This document shows, piece after piece, positions 36,844 to 45,631 of a DNA stretch of 64,000 bases. A program made the position numbers and the translations under genes. This DNA comes from Sphingomonas sp. 35-24ZXX (lineage in GTDB: Bacteria > Pseudomonadota > Alphaproteobacteria > Sphingomonadales > Sphingomonadaceae), in the NCBI RefSeq assembly GCF_000786215.1, contig NZ_JROG01000004.1:806001-870000 (forward strand), written 5' to 3'. Within the stretch, counting starts at the first letter, position 1. The number at the start of each line of letters is the position of its first letter. The notes beneath the pieces were generated by a model. The model was given only the letters and a program-made list of their open reading frames with translations, was not told the origin of the DNA and did no database searches.

Positions 36844-36873
36844 TATATAACGCGATATATACCGCGTTATATA
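36844..36873 (-). promoter_or_regulatory. Operator of the MarR-GNAT gene
   Basis: TATATAACGCG (36844-36854) and CGCGTTATATA (36863-36873) form a perfect 11-bp inverted repeat with an 8-base centre. The centre itself carries a third half-site, TATATACCGCG (36856-36866), in direct repeat with a 12-base period. The array lies 12 bases upstream of the MarR-GNAT start codon, so a bound dimer would block transcription. Confidence 0.75.
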
Positions 36874-37027
36874 AATTTGGGGCTGTGGTGTAAACCAGCG
36901 GCATGGGGTTTTTGCAGACGCTGGCTCATCTTTTGGGCGGTTTGCCTCGGTGGGACGGGGGTTTTCCACCAGAAAACCGGGCAAAGCCTCTCGCCTTGCC
37001 GCATCCGCGCTGCTACGCGGCTGATCT

Positions 37028-39331
37028 ATGGCTAAAGACGCGAGCGCCGGGTCTGGCGACGACATTCCTGAAATCGAGAATACCTCGTTCGACCGCGCGT
37101 TGTCGGATCGCTATCTCGTCTACGCGCTTTCCACCATCACCGCGCGTTCGCTGCCCGATCTGCGCGATGGCCTGAAACCCGTTCACCGCCGCCTGCTGTG
37201 GGCAATGCGCCAGCTCAAGCTCGACCCTGCCAGCAGCTACAAGAAGAGCGCGCGCGTCGTCGGCGACGTCATCGGCAAGTATCACCCGCACGGCGATGCT
37301 TCGGTCTATGATGCGATGGTCCGCCTCGCGCAGGATTTCGTGCTGCGCTATCCTCTTGTCGACGGGCAGGGCAATTTCGGCAATGTCGATGGCGATAACG
37401 CAGCGGCCTATCGCTATACCGAAGCACGGCTGACGCGCACCGCGATCGAGCTGATGGCGGGGCTCGACGAGGGCACGGTCGCGTTCAAGCCGACCTATAA
37501 TGGCGAGGAAGAAGAGCCCGAGATATTCCCCGGGCTGTTTCCGAACCTGCTCGCCAATGGCGCCAGCGGCATCGCGGTGGGCATGGCGACGTCGATTCCG
37601 TCGCACAATGTCGCCGAGGTGATCGATGCGGCGATGCTGCTGATCGATCGGCCCGATACCAGCCACGAGCAGATCATGGAGGTATTCCGCGGCCCCGACT
37701 TTGCGACCGGCGGTCTGCTGGTCGACAGTGCCGAGACGATTTCGCAGGCCTATCGCACCGGACGCGGCGCGTTCCGGCTGCGCGCGCGCTATTCGACCGG
37801 CAGGGATGCCGAGGGCAACTGGGAGCAGACCGGCATCGAGAAGCTGCCCGGCGGTACCTGGCAGCTGGTGCTCAGCGAAATTCCGTATCAGGTCCAGAAG
37901 GGCAAGCTGATTGAGCAGATCGCGACGCTCATCGCCGAGAAGAAGCTGCCCATCCTCGCTGACATCCGCGACGAATCGGATGAGACGATCCGCATCGTGC
38001 TCGAGCCCAAGAGCCGCAATGTCGATCCCGAAATCCTGAAGGACAGCCTGTACCGGCTGACCGATCTGGAAATCCGCTTCCCGCTCAACCTCAACGTTCT
38101 CGACGAGACGCGTACCCCCGGGGTCATGGGCATCAAGCCGCTGCTCGAATCCTGGCTGCGGCACCAGATACTCATCCTCACCAATCGCAGCCGCCACCGC
38201 CTCGACAAGATCGCGGCGCGGCTCGAGCTGCTGCGCGGCTATATCATCGCCTATCTCAACCTCGACCGGGTGATCGAGATCATCCGGACCAAGGACGAGC
38301 CCAAGCCGGTGATGATGGCCGAATTCGAGCTGACCGACCGCCAGGCCGAAGCCATCCTCAACATGCGGCTGCGCTCGTTGCGCAAGCTCGAAGAGATGGA
38401 GCTGCGGCGCGAGCATGATGCCTTGGTCAAGGAAGCCGAGGAGTTGGAAAAGCTGCTGGCCGATCCGGGCCTGCAAAAAAAGCGGCTGAAAAAGGATCTG
38501 AAGGCGCTGCGCGCGCTGTATTCGGAGACGACAGTGCTCGGTCGTCGCCGCACCGATCTGCAGGAAGCCGCGCCAGCGCGCGAGATCCCGCTCGAGGCGA
38601 TGATCGAACGCGAACCGGTGACGGTGATCATGTCGCGGCGCGGCTGGATCAAGGCGATGAAGGGCCATGCCGATCTGGCGGCCGCCGAGCTCAGCAAGTT
38701 CAAGGAAGGCGACGGCCCCGGCTTTGCCTTCCACGCCCAATCGACCGACAAGCTGCTGATCGCGCTCGACAACGGCCGCTTCTATACTTTGGGTGCGGAA
38801 AAGCTGCCCGGCGCGCGCGGTTTTGGCGAGCCGGTTCGCGGCATGCTCGACATGGAGAACGAGGCCCAGATCATCGCGTTGATGCCCTATGATCCGGCGG
38901 GCAAGCTGCTGCTTGCCGCCTCGAACGGCCGGGGATTCCTCGCCGAAACGCGCGAGCTGATCGCCGAGACTCGCAAGGGCCGCCAGGTCGTCAACCTGAA
39001 GGCAGGCGTCAAGCTGATGGTGATCCGTCTGGTCCCGGCCAGCGCCGACCATGTCGCGGTGGTGGGCGAGAATCGCAAGCTGGTGGTCTTCCCGATCGCC
39101 GAGCTTCCGGTGATGGCGCGCGGGCAGGGGGTGCAGCTGCAGCGCTATCGCGACGGGGCGCTGTCCGATGCGATCACCTTCCGCCTGGAAGACGGTCTGA
39201 GCTGGACGATGGGCGGCGAAAGCGGGCGTACGCGCACCGAAAGGGACATGGGGCTGTGGCGCGTGGCGCGCGGTGCCGCCGGTCGCCTGCCTCCCAATGG
39301 TTTCCCGCGGAACAACAAATTCGAAGGCTAA
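37028..39331 (+). CDS. parC: DNA topoisomerase IV subunit A
   Basis: A 767-residue type IIA topoisomerase subunit that decatenates daughter chromosomes with ParE. Catalytic Tyr130 lies in AAYRYTEARLT; the winged-helix region KPVHRRLLWAM and the DNA gate segment KYHPHGDASVYDAMVRL are intact. The quinolone-resistance positions equivalent to E. coli Ser80 and Glu84 are Ala91 and Asp95. Two or three beta-pinwheel blades occupy the C-terminus, as in ParC rather than GyrA (GyrA-box QRRGGKG absent). Confidence 0.95.
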   Translation: MAKDASAGSGDDIPEIENTSFDRALSDRYLVYALSTITARSLPDLRDGLKPVHRRLLWAMRQLKLDPASSYKKSARVVGDVIGKYHPHGDASVYDAMVRLAQDFVLRYPLVDGQGNFGNVDGDNAAAYRYTEARLTRTAIELMAGLDEGTVAFKPTYNGEEEEPEIFPGLFPNLLANGASGIAVGMATSIPSHNVAEVIDAAMLLIDRPDTSHEQIMEVFRGPDFATGGLLVDSAETISQAYRTGRGAFRLRARYSTGRDAEGNWEQTGIEKLPGGTWQLVLSEIPYQVQKGKLIEQIATLIAEKKLPILADIRDESDETIRIVLEPKSRNVDPEILKDSLYRLTDLEIRFPLNLNVLDETRTPGVMGIKPLLESWLRHQILILTNRSRHRLDKIAARLELLRGYIIAYLNLDRVIEIIRTKDEPKPVMMAEFELTDRQAEAILNMRLRSLRKLEEMELRREHDALVKEAEELEKLLADPGLQKKRLKKDLKALRALYSETTVLGRRRTDLQEAAPAREIPLEAMIEREPVTVIMSRRGWIKAMKGHADLAAAELSKFKEGDGPGFAFHAQSTDKLLIALDNGRFYTLGAEKLPGARGFGEPVRGMLDMENEAQIIALMPYDPAGKLLLAASNGRGFLAETRELIAETRKGRQVVNLKAGVKLMVIRLVPASADHVAVVGENRKLVVFPIAELPVMARGQGVQLQRYRDGALSDAITFRLEDGLSWTMGGESGRTRTERDMGLWRVARGAAGRLPPNGFPRNNKFEG

Positions 39332-39358
39332 AGCAAAACCATGCAGAATGTTTTGCTT
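39331..39358. terminator. Inverted repeat after parC
   Basis: AAGCAAAAC and GTTTTGCTT form a perfect 9-bp stem with a 10-base loop starting at the parC stop. It is followed by CGGATTT and lies in a short AT-rich island of about 70 bases. It may be a weak terminator or a regulatory site for the next gene. Confidence 0.45.
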
Positions 39359-39404
39359 CGGATTTAAGTTAAATTTACATTTTGCTGGCTAGGTCACAGT
39401 AACC

Positions 39405-41144
39405 ATGGTCAGCCCGACACCACCTTTCAAAGCGCGCCCAAGAAGCGCCCCGGACAAGCCCGGTGGGCTGGTGGCCCCTCGGGCGCACCCGTTGATCACG
39501 GCCGCACTGGACCCGTTGCCGATCCCGGCAGCGGTGGTTCTGCGGGCGGGAGACGATCTGGAGATCGTGGTGACCAACCCCGCCTTCGACCAGCGCGGCC
39601 TCGCGCCCGGGCTGCCCGCCGGGCTGGATGCGCAACTGCTCGCCGACCTGGTGTCGATCGCGCACCGCAACGACAGCGGCCATGCGGTCCGCCCGTGGAT
39701 GTCGAACGACCCGGTCAAGGCGCGGCGCTACGATGTGACCGTGGCGCGGATGGACCTGCGCGGCATGGAATGGCCGCATTTCCTGGTCAGCCTGCTCGAC
39801 CGCACCAGCGAGATCGAGACGCACGACAGCTTCCGCCGCGAAACCATGCGCGACAGCCTGACCGGGCTGCCCAACCGCGCCGGCTTCGAGGACGAGGTCG
39901 AACGGCGGCTGGCCGACCATCCCGCCGATGGCCGCTCGACGATGGGGGCGTTTGCGATCATCACCATCGATATCGCGCGGTTCAGCCAGATCAACGAATG
40001 CGCTGGCAGCATCGTCGGGGATGAATTGATCATCACCGTGGCGCGGCGTCTGATGGGCCGGATGCGCAAGACCGATCTGGTGGCGCGGATCGGTGGCAAC
40101 GAGTTCGCGCTGTTCGTGCCGCTGCGCGGAACGACCCCGCGCGAGCTGACGCGAATCACCAATCGCATCCGCGACATCTTCGTCCAGCCCTACCGCCTGT
40201 CCGATCTTGAAATCCAGATCGATGGCGCGATCGGCATAGCGCTCAGCAAGCCGGGCCAGACCGATTGCGCCAATTACATCCGCCAGTCGCAGATCGCGCT
40301 CAAGCGCGCCAAGCGCACGCGTCAGGCGGAAATCTACACCCCCGAGGAGCTCGACAAGGCGCGCCGCCGCTTCACGCTGGAAACCGAATTGCGCAAGGCC
40401 ATCGAGCTCGACCGGCTGGAGCTGTATTTTCAGCCGCTGATCGACATGAGCAACGGCTTCGTCACCGGGTTCGAGGCGCTCGCGCGGTGGAAGGACCCCG
40501 ATTACGGCATGATCTCGCCCGTGGAATTCATCCCCGTGGCAGAGGAATGCGGCCTGATCCTCCCGCTGGGACGCTGGGCGCTCGAACGCGCCTGCCAGGT
40601 GCTGAACGAATGGGATGCCAAGGCGGGCGAGCAGCTGCCGCTCAAGATCAGCGTCAACGTGTCTGCCGCCCAGTTCGCGCGCGACGACATTCCCAACATG
40701 GTCTCAGGGATCCTGCGCGCCAACAAGACCAGGCCGGAGCGGATCATGCTGGAGCTGACCGAATCGGTGGTGGTCAGCGATCCTGCGCGCGCCGCCAAGG
40801 TGATGCATGCGCTGCGCGCGCTCGATGTATCGCTGGCGATGGACGATTTCGGTACCGGCTATTCGAACCTAGCCTATCTGCAGCAATTGCCGATCGACGT
40901 GCTCAAGATCGACCGCAGCTTCGTGACGCACATGCTGCAGGAACGCGACAAGGTGGCCATCGTCCGCGCGATCCTGTCGCTGGCGAGCGCGCTGGGCATG
41001 GAAACGACAGCAGAAGGCATCGAAACGCAGGAGATCGCGCATACGCTGGCGGCCCTGGGCTGCTCGTATGGCCAGGGCTATTTCTATTCTCCGCCGGTGC
41101 CCGCCAACCTGGCCTATGATTTCATGATCAACCGCATGGGCTGA
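39405..41144 (+). CDS. Soluble PAS-like/degenerate GGDEF/EAL c-di-GMP phosphodiesterase
   Basis: A 579-residue protein without membrane helices. The N-terminal region (about 30-130) looks PAS-like (PIPAAVVLRAGDDLEIVVTN). The GGDEF domain reads GGNEF at residues 230-234 and the metal-binding Asp region is IDIARFSQINEC, so cyclase activity is doubtful; however the I-site RKTD is intact 9 residues before. The EAL domain has FEALARW at about 356, TESVVVSD, DDFGTGYSNLAYL and KIDRSFV, consistent with an active phosphodiesterase. The GGDEF domain may sense GTP or c-di-GMP. No clear ribosome binding site before ATG 39405. Confidence 0.92.
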   Translation: MVSPTPPFKARPRSAPDKPGGLVAPRAHPLITAALDPLPIPAAVVLRAGDDLEIVVTNPAFDQRGLAPGLPAGLDAQLLADLVSIAHRNDSGHAVRPWMSNDPVKARRYDVTVARMDLRGMEWPHFLVSLLDRTSEIETHDSFRRETMRDSLTGLPNRAGFEDEVERRLADHPADGRSTMGAFAIITIDIARFSQINECAGSIVGDELIITVARRLMGRMRKTDLVARIGGNEFALFVPLRGTTPRELTRITNRIRDIFVQPYRLSDLEIQIDGAIGIALSKPGQTDCANYIRQSQIALKRAKRTRQAEIYTPEELDKARRRFTLETELRKAIELDRLELYFQPLIDMSNGFVTGFEALARWKDPDYGMISPVEFIPVAEECGLILPLGRWALERACQVLNEWDAKAGEQLPLKISVNVSAAQFARDDIPNMVSGILRANKTRPERIMLELTESVVVSDPARAAKVMHALRALDVSLAMDDFGTGYSNLAYLQQLPIDVLKIDRSFVTHMLQERDKVAIVRAILSLASALGMETTAEGIETQEIAHTLAALGCSYGQGYFYSPPVPANLAYDFMINRMG

Positions 41145-42344
41145 TCAGTCCGCGGATCGCGCCACCTCACCTGCGATCTCGCGCAGCCGGTCGATCTGCG
41201 GAAAATCCTCGGCGATCCAGCGCCGCCGGATTTCGCCCAGCGTCTTCGCCACGGCCGGGCCTGCGTGAATTCCCATCGCCAGAATGTCGCGGCCACCCAG
41301 CGGAAATTCGGGTGCGGTCCAGCCCTGCAGGGCCCGCCAGCCCGCCTCCAGCGACGGATCGGGCGCGCGCAGCAGCAACCACGGGGAGACGCTCTCCACC
41401 GGCTGGACCTGCGCTGCGATCTGCCGCGCGGTGCCCTCAGCGGGCCAGGGCGTCGCAAACCGCCCGATGGCCAGCCGCTGTGCCTTCGAGAGCCGAAGCC
41501 GTGCCGCGACCGTATCGGCCAGTTGCGGATCGGCTGGCAGCAGCGCCGCGAGCCGCAGCATGGGCTCGGGCCTGGCCGCCACGCGTGCCTCGCGCGCCAG
41601 CAACGTCGCCAGCTGCGCCAGACCATCGGGTGCCATCTCGGGCAGGATCACCTGCCAGATGCCGCAATCGGCTATCAATCGGGCTGCAGGCAGGGGGTCG
41701 GCGCTGCCCAGCAGCAGCAGCAGTTCGCGCGCGATCCGTTCGCGTGACAAGGCCTTCAGCCGATCGGCATGCGTGGTGCACGCTGCCAGCGCCTGCGGAT
41801 CGGCCTGGCCGCCAAAGCGCGCGTGAAAGCGGAAATAGCGCAGGATGCGCAAATGATCTTCCAGGATGCGCTCGCCGGCATCGCCGATGAACCGCACCAG
41901 CCGGGAATCCAGATCAGCGAGCCCGCCGAAATAATCGGTGACCTCGAGCGTGGCAGGGTCGGCGAACAGCGCATTGATGGTGAAATCGCGCCGCGCCGCG
42001 TCCTCGCGCCAGTCGTCGGTAAAGGCGACCTCGGCATGGCGCCCATCGGTGGCGACATCGCGGCGCAGGGTGGTGATTTCGACCGGCCCCATCGGCAGCA
42101 CCGCGGTCACTGTACCGTGCGCGAGGCCGGTGGGGACAGCGCGGATGTCCGCCGCCTCCAGCCGCGCGATCACCTCTTCGGGGGGCAGCCGGGTGGCGAT
42201 ATCGATATCCGTCGCCTCGATCCCCAGCCGGGCATCGCGCACCGCGCCGCCGACATAGCGGCAATGGTCGCCATCGGCGTTGAGCGCGGCCAGCATCGCT
42301 GCCAGATCCTCGCGCGCGGTCCATGCAGCGGTGATTCGGGTCAT
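41145..42344 (-). CDS. cca: CCA-adding enzyme / tRNA nucleotidyltransferase
   Basis: A 399-residue class II nucleotidyltransferase. Motif A is YVGGAVRDARLGIEATDIDIAT with the DxD pair; RRDFTINALFADPATLEVTDYFGG (motif B region) and RILRYFRFHARFGG (motif D) follow; the helical C-terminal part is alphaproteobacterial in type. It repairs or adds the 3' CCA of tRNAs. The start at 42344 overlaps the Nudix stop (ATGA). A poly(A) polymerase role cannot be excluded from sequence. Confidence 0.92.
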   Translation of the reverse strand: MTRITAAWTAREDLAAMLAALNADGDHCRYVGGAVRDARLGIEATDIDIATRLPPEEVIARLEAADIRAVPTGLAHGTVTAVLPMGPVEITTLRRDVATDGRHAEVAFTDDWREDAARRDFTINALFADPATLEVTDYFGGLADLDSRLVRFIGDAGERILEDHLRILRYFRFHARFGGQADPQALAACTTHADRLKALSRERIARELLLLLGSADPLPAARLIADCGIWQVILPEMAPDGLAQLATLLAREARVAARPEPMLRLAALLPADPQLADTVAARLRLSKAQRLAIGRFATPWPAEGTARQIAAQVQPVESVSPWLLLRAPDPSLEAGWRALQGWTAPEFPLGGRDILAMGIHAGPAVAKTLGEIRRRWIAEDFPQIDRLREIAGEVARSAD

Positions 42345-42931
42345 GCCATCACCCCTTCCAGCCGCCGCGACAGATTGGCTATGATACCGGCGGTCACGCC
42401 CCAGATGCGGCGCTGACCCCATAGGATCTCGATATAGCGGCGCTCGGTGTCTTTCCACATCGTGCTGTGGTGGACATGGTTGTCGCGATCGAGCACGAAA
42501 GCGAGCGGAACCTCGAACCAGTCGGCGACCTCGCCGGGATTGGGCGAATAGCTCAGATCCGGCGGGATGACGCCCAGCACTGGCGTGATCGCAAAGCCGC
42601 TGCCGCTGCGATAGACATCGGCCGATCCGATGACGCGCACATGATGCGGCGACAGCCCCAGTTCCTCGTCCGCCTCGCGCAGCGCCGCTGCCACCGGGCT
42701 GGCGTCGTCGGGGTCGATCTTGCCGCCTGGAAAGGCGATCTGGCCGGGGTGGCTGCGCAGATAATCGGGTCGCTGGGTCAGGATGACACCGGGCTGCGGA
42801 CGATCGGTCACCGCGATCAGCACCGCAGCAGGAATGTGCAGCCCCCGATCGGGTGGAATGTGCGCCTCGTCCTCGCCCGGCATGCCTTCGCTCGCCGCCA
42901 GGGCATCGGACAGCCGGTCAAACAGGCTCAT
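42341..42931 (-). CDS. CoA pyrophosphatase-type Nudix hydrolase
   Basis: A 196-residue Nudix protein. The Nudix box (GGKIDPDDASPVAAALREAD then EELGL, about residues 69-93) is of the GGKxDxxD type with the LRSHPGQIAFPGGK lead-in that marks the YeaB/NudL CoA-diphosphatase group. It would split CoA or acyl-CoA to phosphopantetheine and 3',5'-ADP. Start and stop overlap neighbours by four bases, making a DUF1285-Nudix-cca operon. Confidence 0.9.
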   Translation of the reverse strand: MSLFDRLSDALAASEGMPGEDEAHIPPDRGLHIPAAVLIAVTDRPQPGVILTQRPDYLRSHPGQIAFPGGKIDPDDASPVAAALREADEELGLSPHHVRVIGSADVYRSGSGFAITPVLGVIPPDLSYSPNPGEVADWFEVPLAFVLDRDNHVHHSTMWKDTERRYIEILWGQRRIWGVTAGIIANLSRRLEGVMA

Positions 42932-43509
42932 TGGCCATCGATCCGGTCGAGGCGGAAACAGGCCCCGTCGCTCCAGATCGACAGACCCGCCGTTGCATCA
43001 TCAGCCTCAGCCAGCGCAAGCTCCACAAGGTCATAATAGACTGCGCGCTCGATCCGCGCTTCAAGCCCGCGCCACAGGCCCAGATAGGGGCGGGGCTCGT
43101 CTGCCGTGCCGCGCATGGTGAACGCCTTGTCCGGCCCTGCCACCACCAGCTCGTCGGTGTTGAGACGGAAGGCGAGCCTGCGGTCCTGGCCTTGCCCTTC
43201 CGACTTGAGCTCCACCGCCAGCAGCGGGGCGTCCTCGACCTCGATCCACTGCTTTTCGAACGGCGTCACCAGCGCGAACCGCCCGTCGTCCTCGCGGCGC
43301 AGAACGCTTGCGAACAGCCGGACCATCGCGGGGCGGGAAATCAGCCCGCCCTGGTGATACCAGCGGCCATCGGCGGCGATGCGCATATGGCTGTCGTTCT
43401 CGGCGGCGGGGCTCCACTGTTCGACCGGCGGCAGTTTGCGCGCAGCGACGAGCGCCGCAATATCGGCGAGCGAGAGGTTCTGCATCTCGGGGGGAGGGTC
43501 ATAAGGCAT
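42928..43509 (-). CDS. DUF1285 family protein
   Basis: A 193-residue cytosolic protein of the DUF1285 family, seen from its opening region (DIAALVAARKLPPVEQWSP), the MRIAADGRWYHQGGLISRPA motif and the FRLNTDELVVAGPDK segment. Function is unknown; relatives have a beta-rich fold and usually lie next to a Nudix and CCA-adding enzyme gene as here. It is the first gene of that tight cluster. Confidence 0.88.
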   Translation of the reverse strand: MPYDPPPEMQNLSLADIAALVAARKLPPVEQWSPAAENDSHMRIAADGRWYHQGGLISRPAMVRLFASVLRREDDGRFALVTPFEKQWIEVEDAPLLAVELKSEGQGQDRRLAFRLNTDELVVAGPDKAFTMRGTADEPRPYLGLWRGLEARIERAVYYDLVELALAEADDATAGLSIWSDGACFRLDRIDGQ

Positions 43510-43570
43510 CAGTCTGCCAGATAAGCACGCAGCGCCGGTGATGCAAAGGGCGATGCCGCGCTTTTGCCGA

Positions 43571-44089
43571 TCAGATCATCCGCCAAGGGCCCAGCATCCC
43601 GCGTTCCGGGATCGGCAGATCGGGCCGCACCAATGCCAGCAGGCGGTGCTGCTCGTAGGGCCCCGGTAACGTCCAGCCGCCGGTGCGATCCGCCGAGAAG
43701 CCGAAGCGCGTGCCGTAATATTCGGGATCTCCCAGCAGCACGAGCGGCAGCTTTTCGCCCACGCCCAGCGCGCCGAACACCGATGCCATCAGCGCCCGGC
43801 CGATACCCTGATCCTGATGATCGGGCGCGACGCCCACCGGCCCCACCAGAATCATCGGATAGGCAAGGCCATCGGGATCGGTCAGCGCCACCGGCCAGCA
43901 TTGGATCGATCCGACCAGATAATCCTGGTCGTCGAGCGCCGCAAAGCTGAGCGCGGGTAGCGGATCGAGCCCCTCCCGCACCCGATAGATGGTGCGGCTG
44001 GCGCGATCGGGCCCGAACACCTGATCGAGCAATTGGTCAACCCAGGCTTTATCCACCTGATCCAGCGGGATAATGTTAAATTCGGTCAT
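43571..44089 (-). CDS. GNAT family N-acetyltransferase (YhbS-like)
   Basis: A 172-residue acetyltransferase with motif A LVGPVGVAPDHQDQGIGRAL and the LVLLGDPEYYGTRFGFS motif typical of the YhbS-like group. The start at 44089 (MTEFNIIPLDQ) is chosen over a longer frame. It is 61 bases upstream of DUF1285 on the same strand. Substrate unknown. Confidence 0.9.
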   Translation of the reverse strand: MTEFNIIPLDQVDKAWVDQLLDQVFGPDRASRTIYRVREGLDPLPALSFAALDDQDYLVGSIQCWPVALTDPDGLAYPMILVGPVGVAPDHQDQGIGRALMASVFGALGVGEKLPLVLLGDPEYYGTRFGFSADRTGGWTLPGPYEQHRLLALVRPDLPIPERGMLGPWRMI

Positions 44090-44193
44090 CGGTCCAGACG
44101 GCTCATGAGGCAACGGAAGCCCGCGCAATTAGGGGGCTGGCCCCGACAAGTCGAGCGCAATTCGCACCACCCGGAGAGCGGATCGACAAAGGT

Positions 44194-44222
44194 TTGCCAA
44201 AAGCGCGCGGCTTTCCTATGTG
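44194..44222 (+). promoter_or_regulatory. Predicted promoter of the DUF1499 gene
   Basis: TTGCCA (44194-44199), 17 bases, TATGTG (44217-44222). This places the transcription start near 44229, about 12 bases before the ATG at 44241. Confidence 0.45.
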
Positions 44223-44240
44223 TCTTAATGGCAACAGGGG

Positions 44241-45038
44241 ATGAGCATGGACGCGACCGCAAAACCGCATGGATCAATCTGGCTGGCGCGGTTGTGCCTG
44301 CTTCTGGGCGCCGGAGCCATCGTGATGGCGCTCGCCGGCGCGATCGGTGCGGGGCAGGATTGGTGGGGCAAGCTGACCGGGCTGAGCGTGGTTACCGCTG
44401 CGGTCGTGGTCGCGCTGCTGGGGCTCGTCTTCTCGCTCATCGTGCTGCTGCTGTATCGCAAGAAGGGCACCCGCATCCGCGATCTCACGCTGATGGGCCT
44501 GATCTGCTCGGTCGCCTATCTGGGCTTCATCGGCTATTGGGTCAACATCGCGATGGGCGTGCCGCAGATCCACGACATCACCACCAATCTCGACAATCCG
44601 CCCCAGTTCCAGGTTCTCAAGCTGCGCCCGGACGACTTTGCCGACATCCCGGGCCGCGGCGAGCCGAAATATGCGGGGATGGACGCGATGGAGCGCTGGA
44701 AGGTGCTGCACCGCGAAGCCTATGGCGATCTCAAGACCGTGACGCTCAAGATGCCGGTCGATCAGGCGGTGACCCTGGCGGAGAAGCTGGCACGCGAACG
44801 CGGCTGGAAGGTCGCGCTCGCCAAGCCCGAAGAGGGGCGCGTCGAGGCGGTGGATACCGTGTCGCTGTTCCGCTTTCAGGATGATGTCGTCATTCGCATC
44901 CAGCCGGGTCCCGGTGGCCTGACCAGCGAGGTCGATGTGCGATCGGTGTCGCGCGTCGGGCGCAGCGATCTCGGCGTCAACGCCAACCGCATCCGCAATT
45001 TCCTCAAGGACCTGCAGGCCGCAGCGCCCAAGGGCTGA
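44241..45038 (+). CDS. Membrane protein with DUF1499 domain
   Basis: A 265-residue protein with three membrane helices in the first 115 residues (LARLCLLLGAGAIVMALAG; LSVVTAAVVVALLGLVFSL; DLTLMGLICSVAYLGFIGYW) and a C-terminal DUF1499 domain (HDITTNLDNPP, then VDTVSLFRFQDDVVIRIQP and the DLGVNANRIRNFL ending). Function unknown; the domain faces either the cytoplasm or periplasm. CAGGGG lies just before ATG 44241; 44247 is an alternative. Confidence 0.9.
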   Translation: MSMDATAKPHGSIWLARLCLLLGAGAIVMALAGAIGAGQDWWGKLTGLSVVTAAVVVALLGLVFSLIVLLLYRKKGTRIRDLTLMGLICSVAYLGFIGYWVNIAMGVPQIHDITTNLDNPPQFQVLKLRPDDFADIPGRGEPKYAGMDAMERWKVLHREAYGDLKTVTLKMPVDQAVTLAEKLARERGWKVALAKPEEGRVEAVDTVSLFRFQDDVVIRIQPGPGGLTSEVDVRSVSRVGRSDLGVNANRIRNFLKDLQAAAPKG

Positions 45039-45053
45039 CGGCGCGCGAAGTCT

Positions 45054-45497
45054 CTACCCCTGCTGCAGGGCGGCGCTCGACGCCTGTTCGATCCGGCTGC
45101 GTTCGGCGAGCATCAGCGTCGAACTCGCCTTGGCCAGCACCTTGCCTGCAGCGTCGAGCAGCTGTCCTTCGAAAAAGCAGGTGCTGCGCCCGCGCCGTTC
45201 GACCCAGGCCTTGGCCAGCACCAGGCCAGGGCGGGCCGGGGCAAAGAAGCTGACCTTCAGCTCCAGCGACATCGGCACGACATCAGGCCCGGTCATCGCC
45301 ATCGCGGCATGCGCCATCGCCGCATCGATCCATCCGCTCACGAACCCGCCCTGAACCACGCCGCCCGAATGGCACATGTGCATCCCCGCCTGATATTCGA
45401 TGGTCGCGCGGCCTTGCGGATCAAGTTCGACGATGCGCACAAATCCTAGCGACTGGTTGAGATCGGATGGTGCCGACGCGGCTTCGATAAGGGTCAT
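45054..45497 (-). CDS. PaaI-type hotdog thioesterase
   Basis: A 147-residue hotdog-fold protein. The MHMCHSGGVVQGGFVSGWID segment is the PaaI/YdiI-type catalytic region, and LELKVSFFAPARPG is the central strand. Probably an acyl-CoA thioesterase of broad function. The start at 45497 is used. It diverges from sodC and converges with the DUF1499 gene. Confidence 0.88.
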   Translation of the reverse strand: MTLIEAASAPSDLNQSLGFVRIVELDPQGRATIEYQAGMHMCHSGGVVQGGFVSGWIDAAMAHAAMAMTGPDVVPMSLELKVSFFAPARPGLVLAKAWVERRGRSTCFFEGQLLDAAGKVLAKASSTLMLAERSRIEQASSAALQQG

Positions 45498-45631
45498 GGT
45501 GCTCCACAGGGTCAGTGATCGATCATCGCAGCCAACCGGCAACCATGCTGAATGTCAAACGACTTTGGGGCCGCGGGCGGAACCCTCACGGCCTTGCCCG
45601 GTAATTGGGAGACAGACACAGGAGCTTTGCC

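Noticed and set aside
36903-37175. Short plus-strand frame overlapping the start of parC
   Set aside because: No ribosome binding site, overlaps parC in another frame, and the C-terminal part is simply parC read out of frame.
37013-39052. 679-codon minus-strand frame opposite parC
   Set aside because: Antisense shadow of parC, which has a complete set of topoisomerase motifs.
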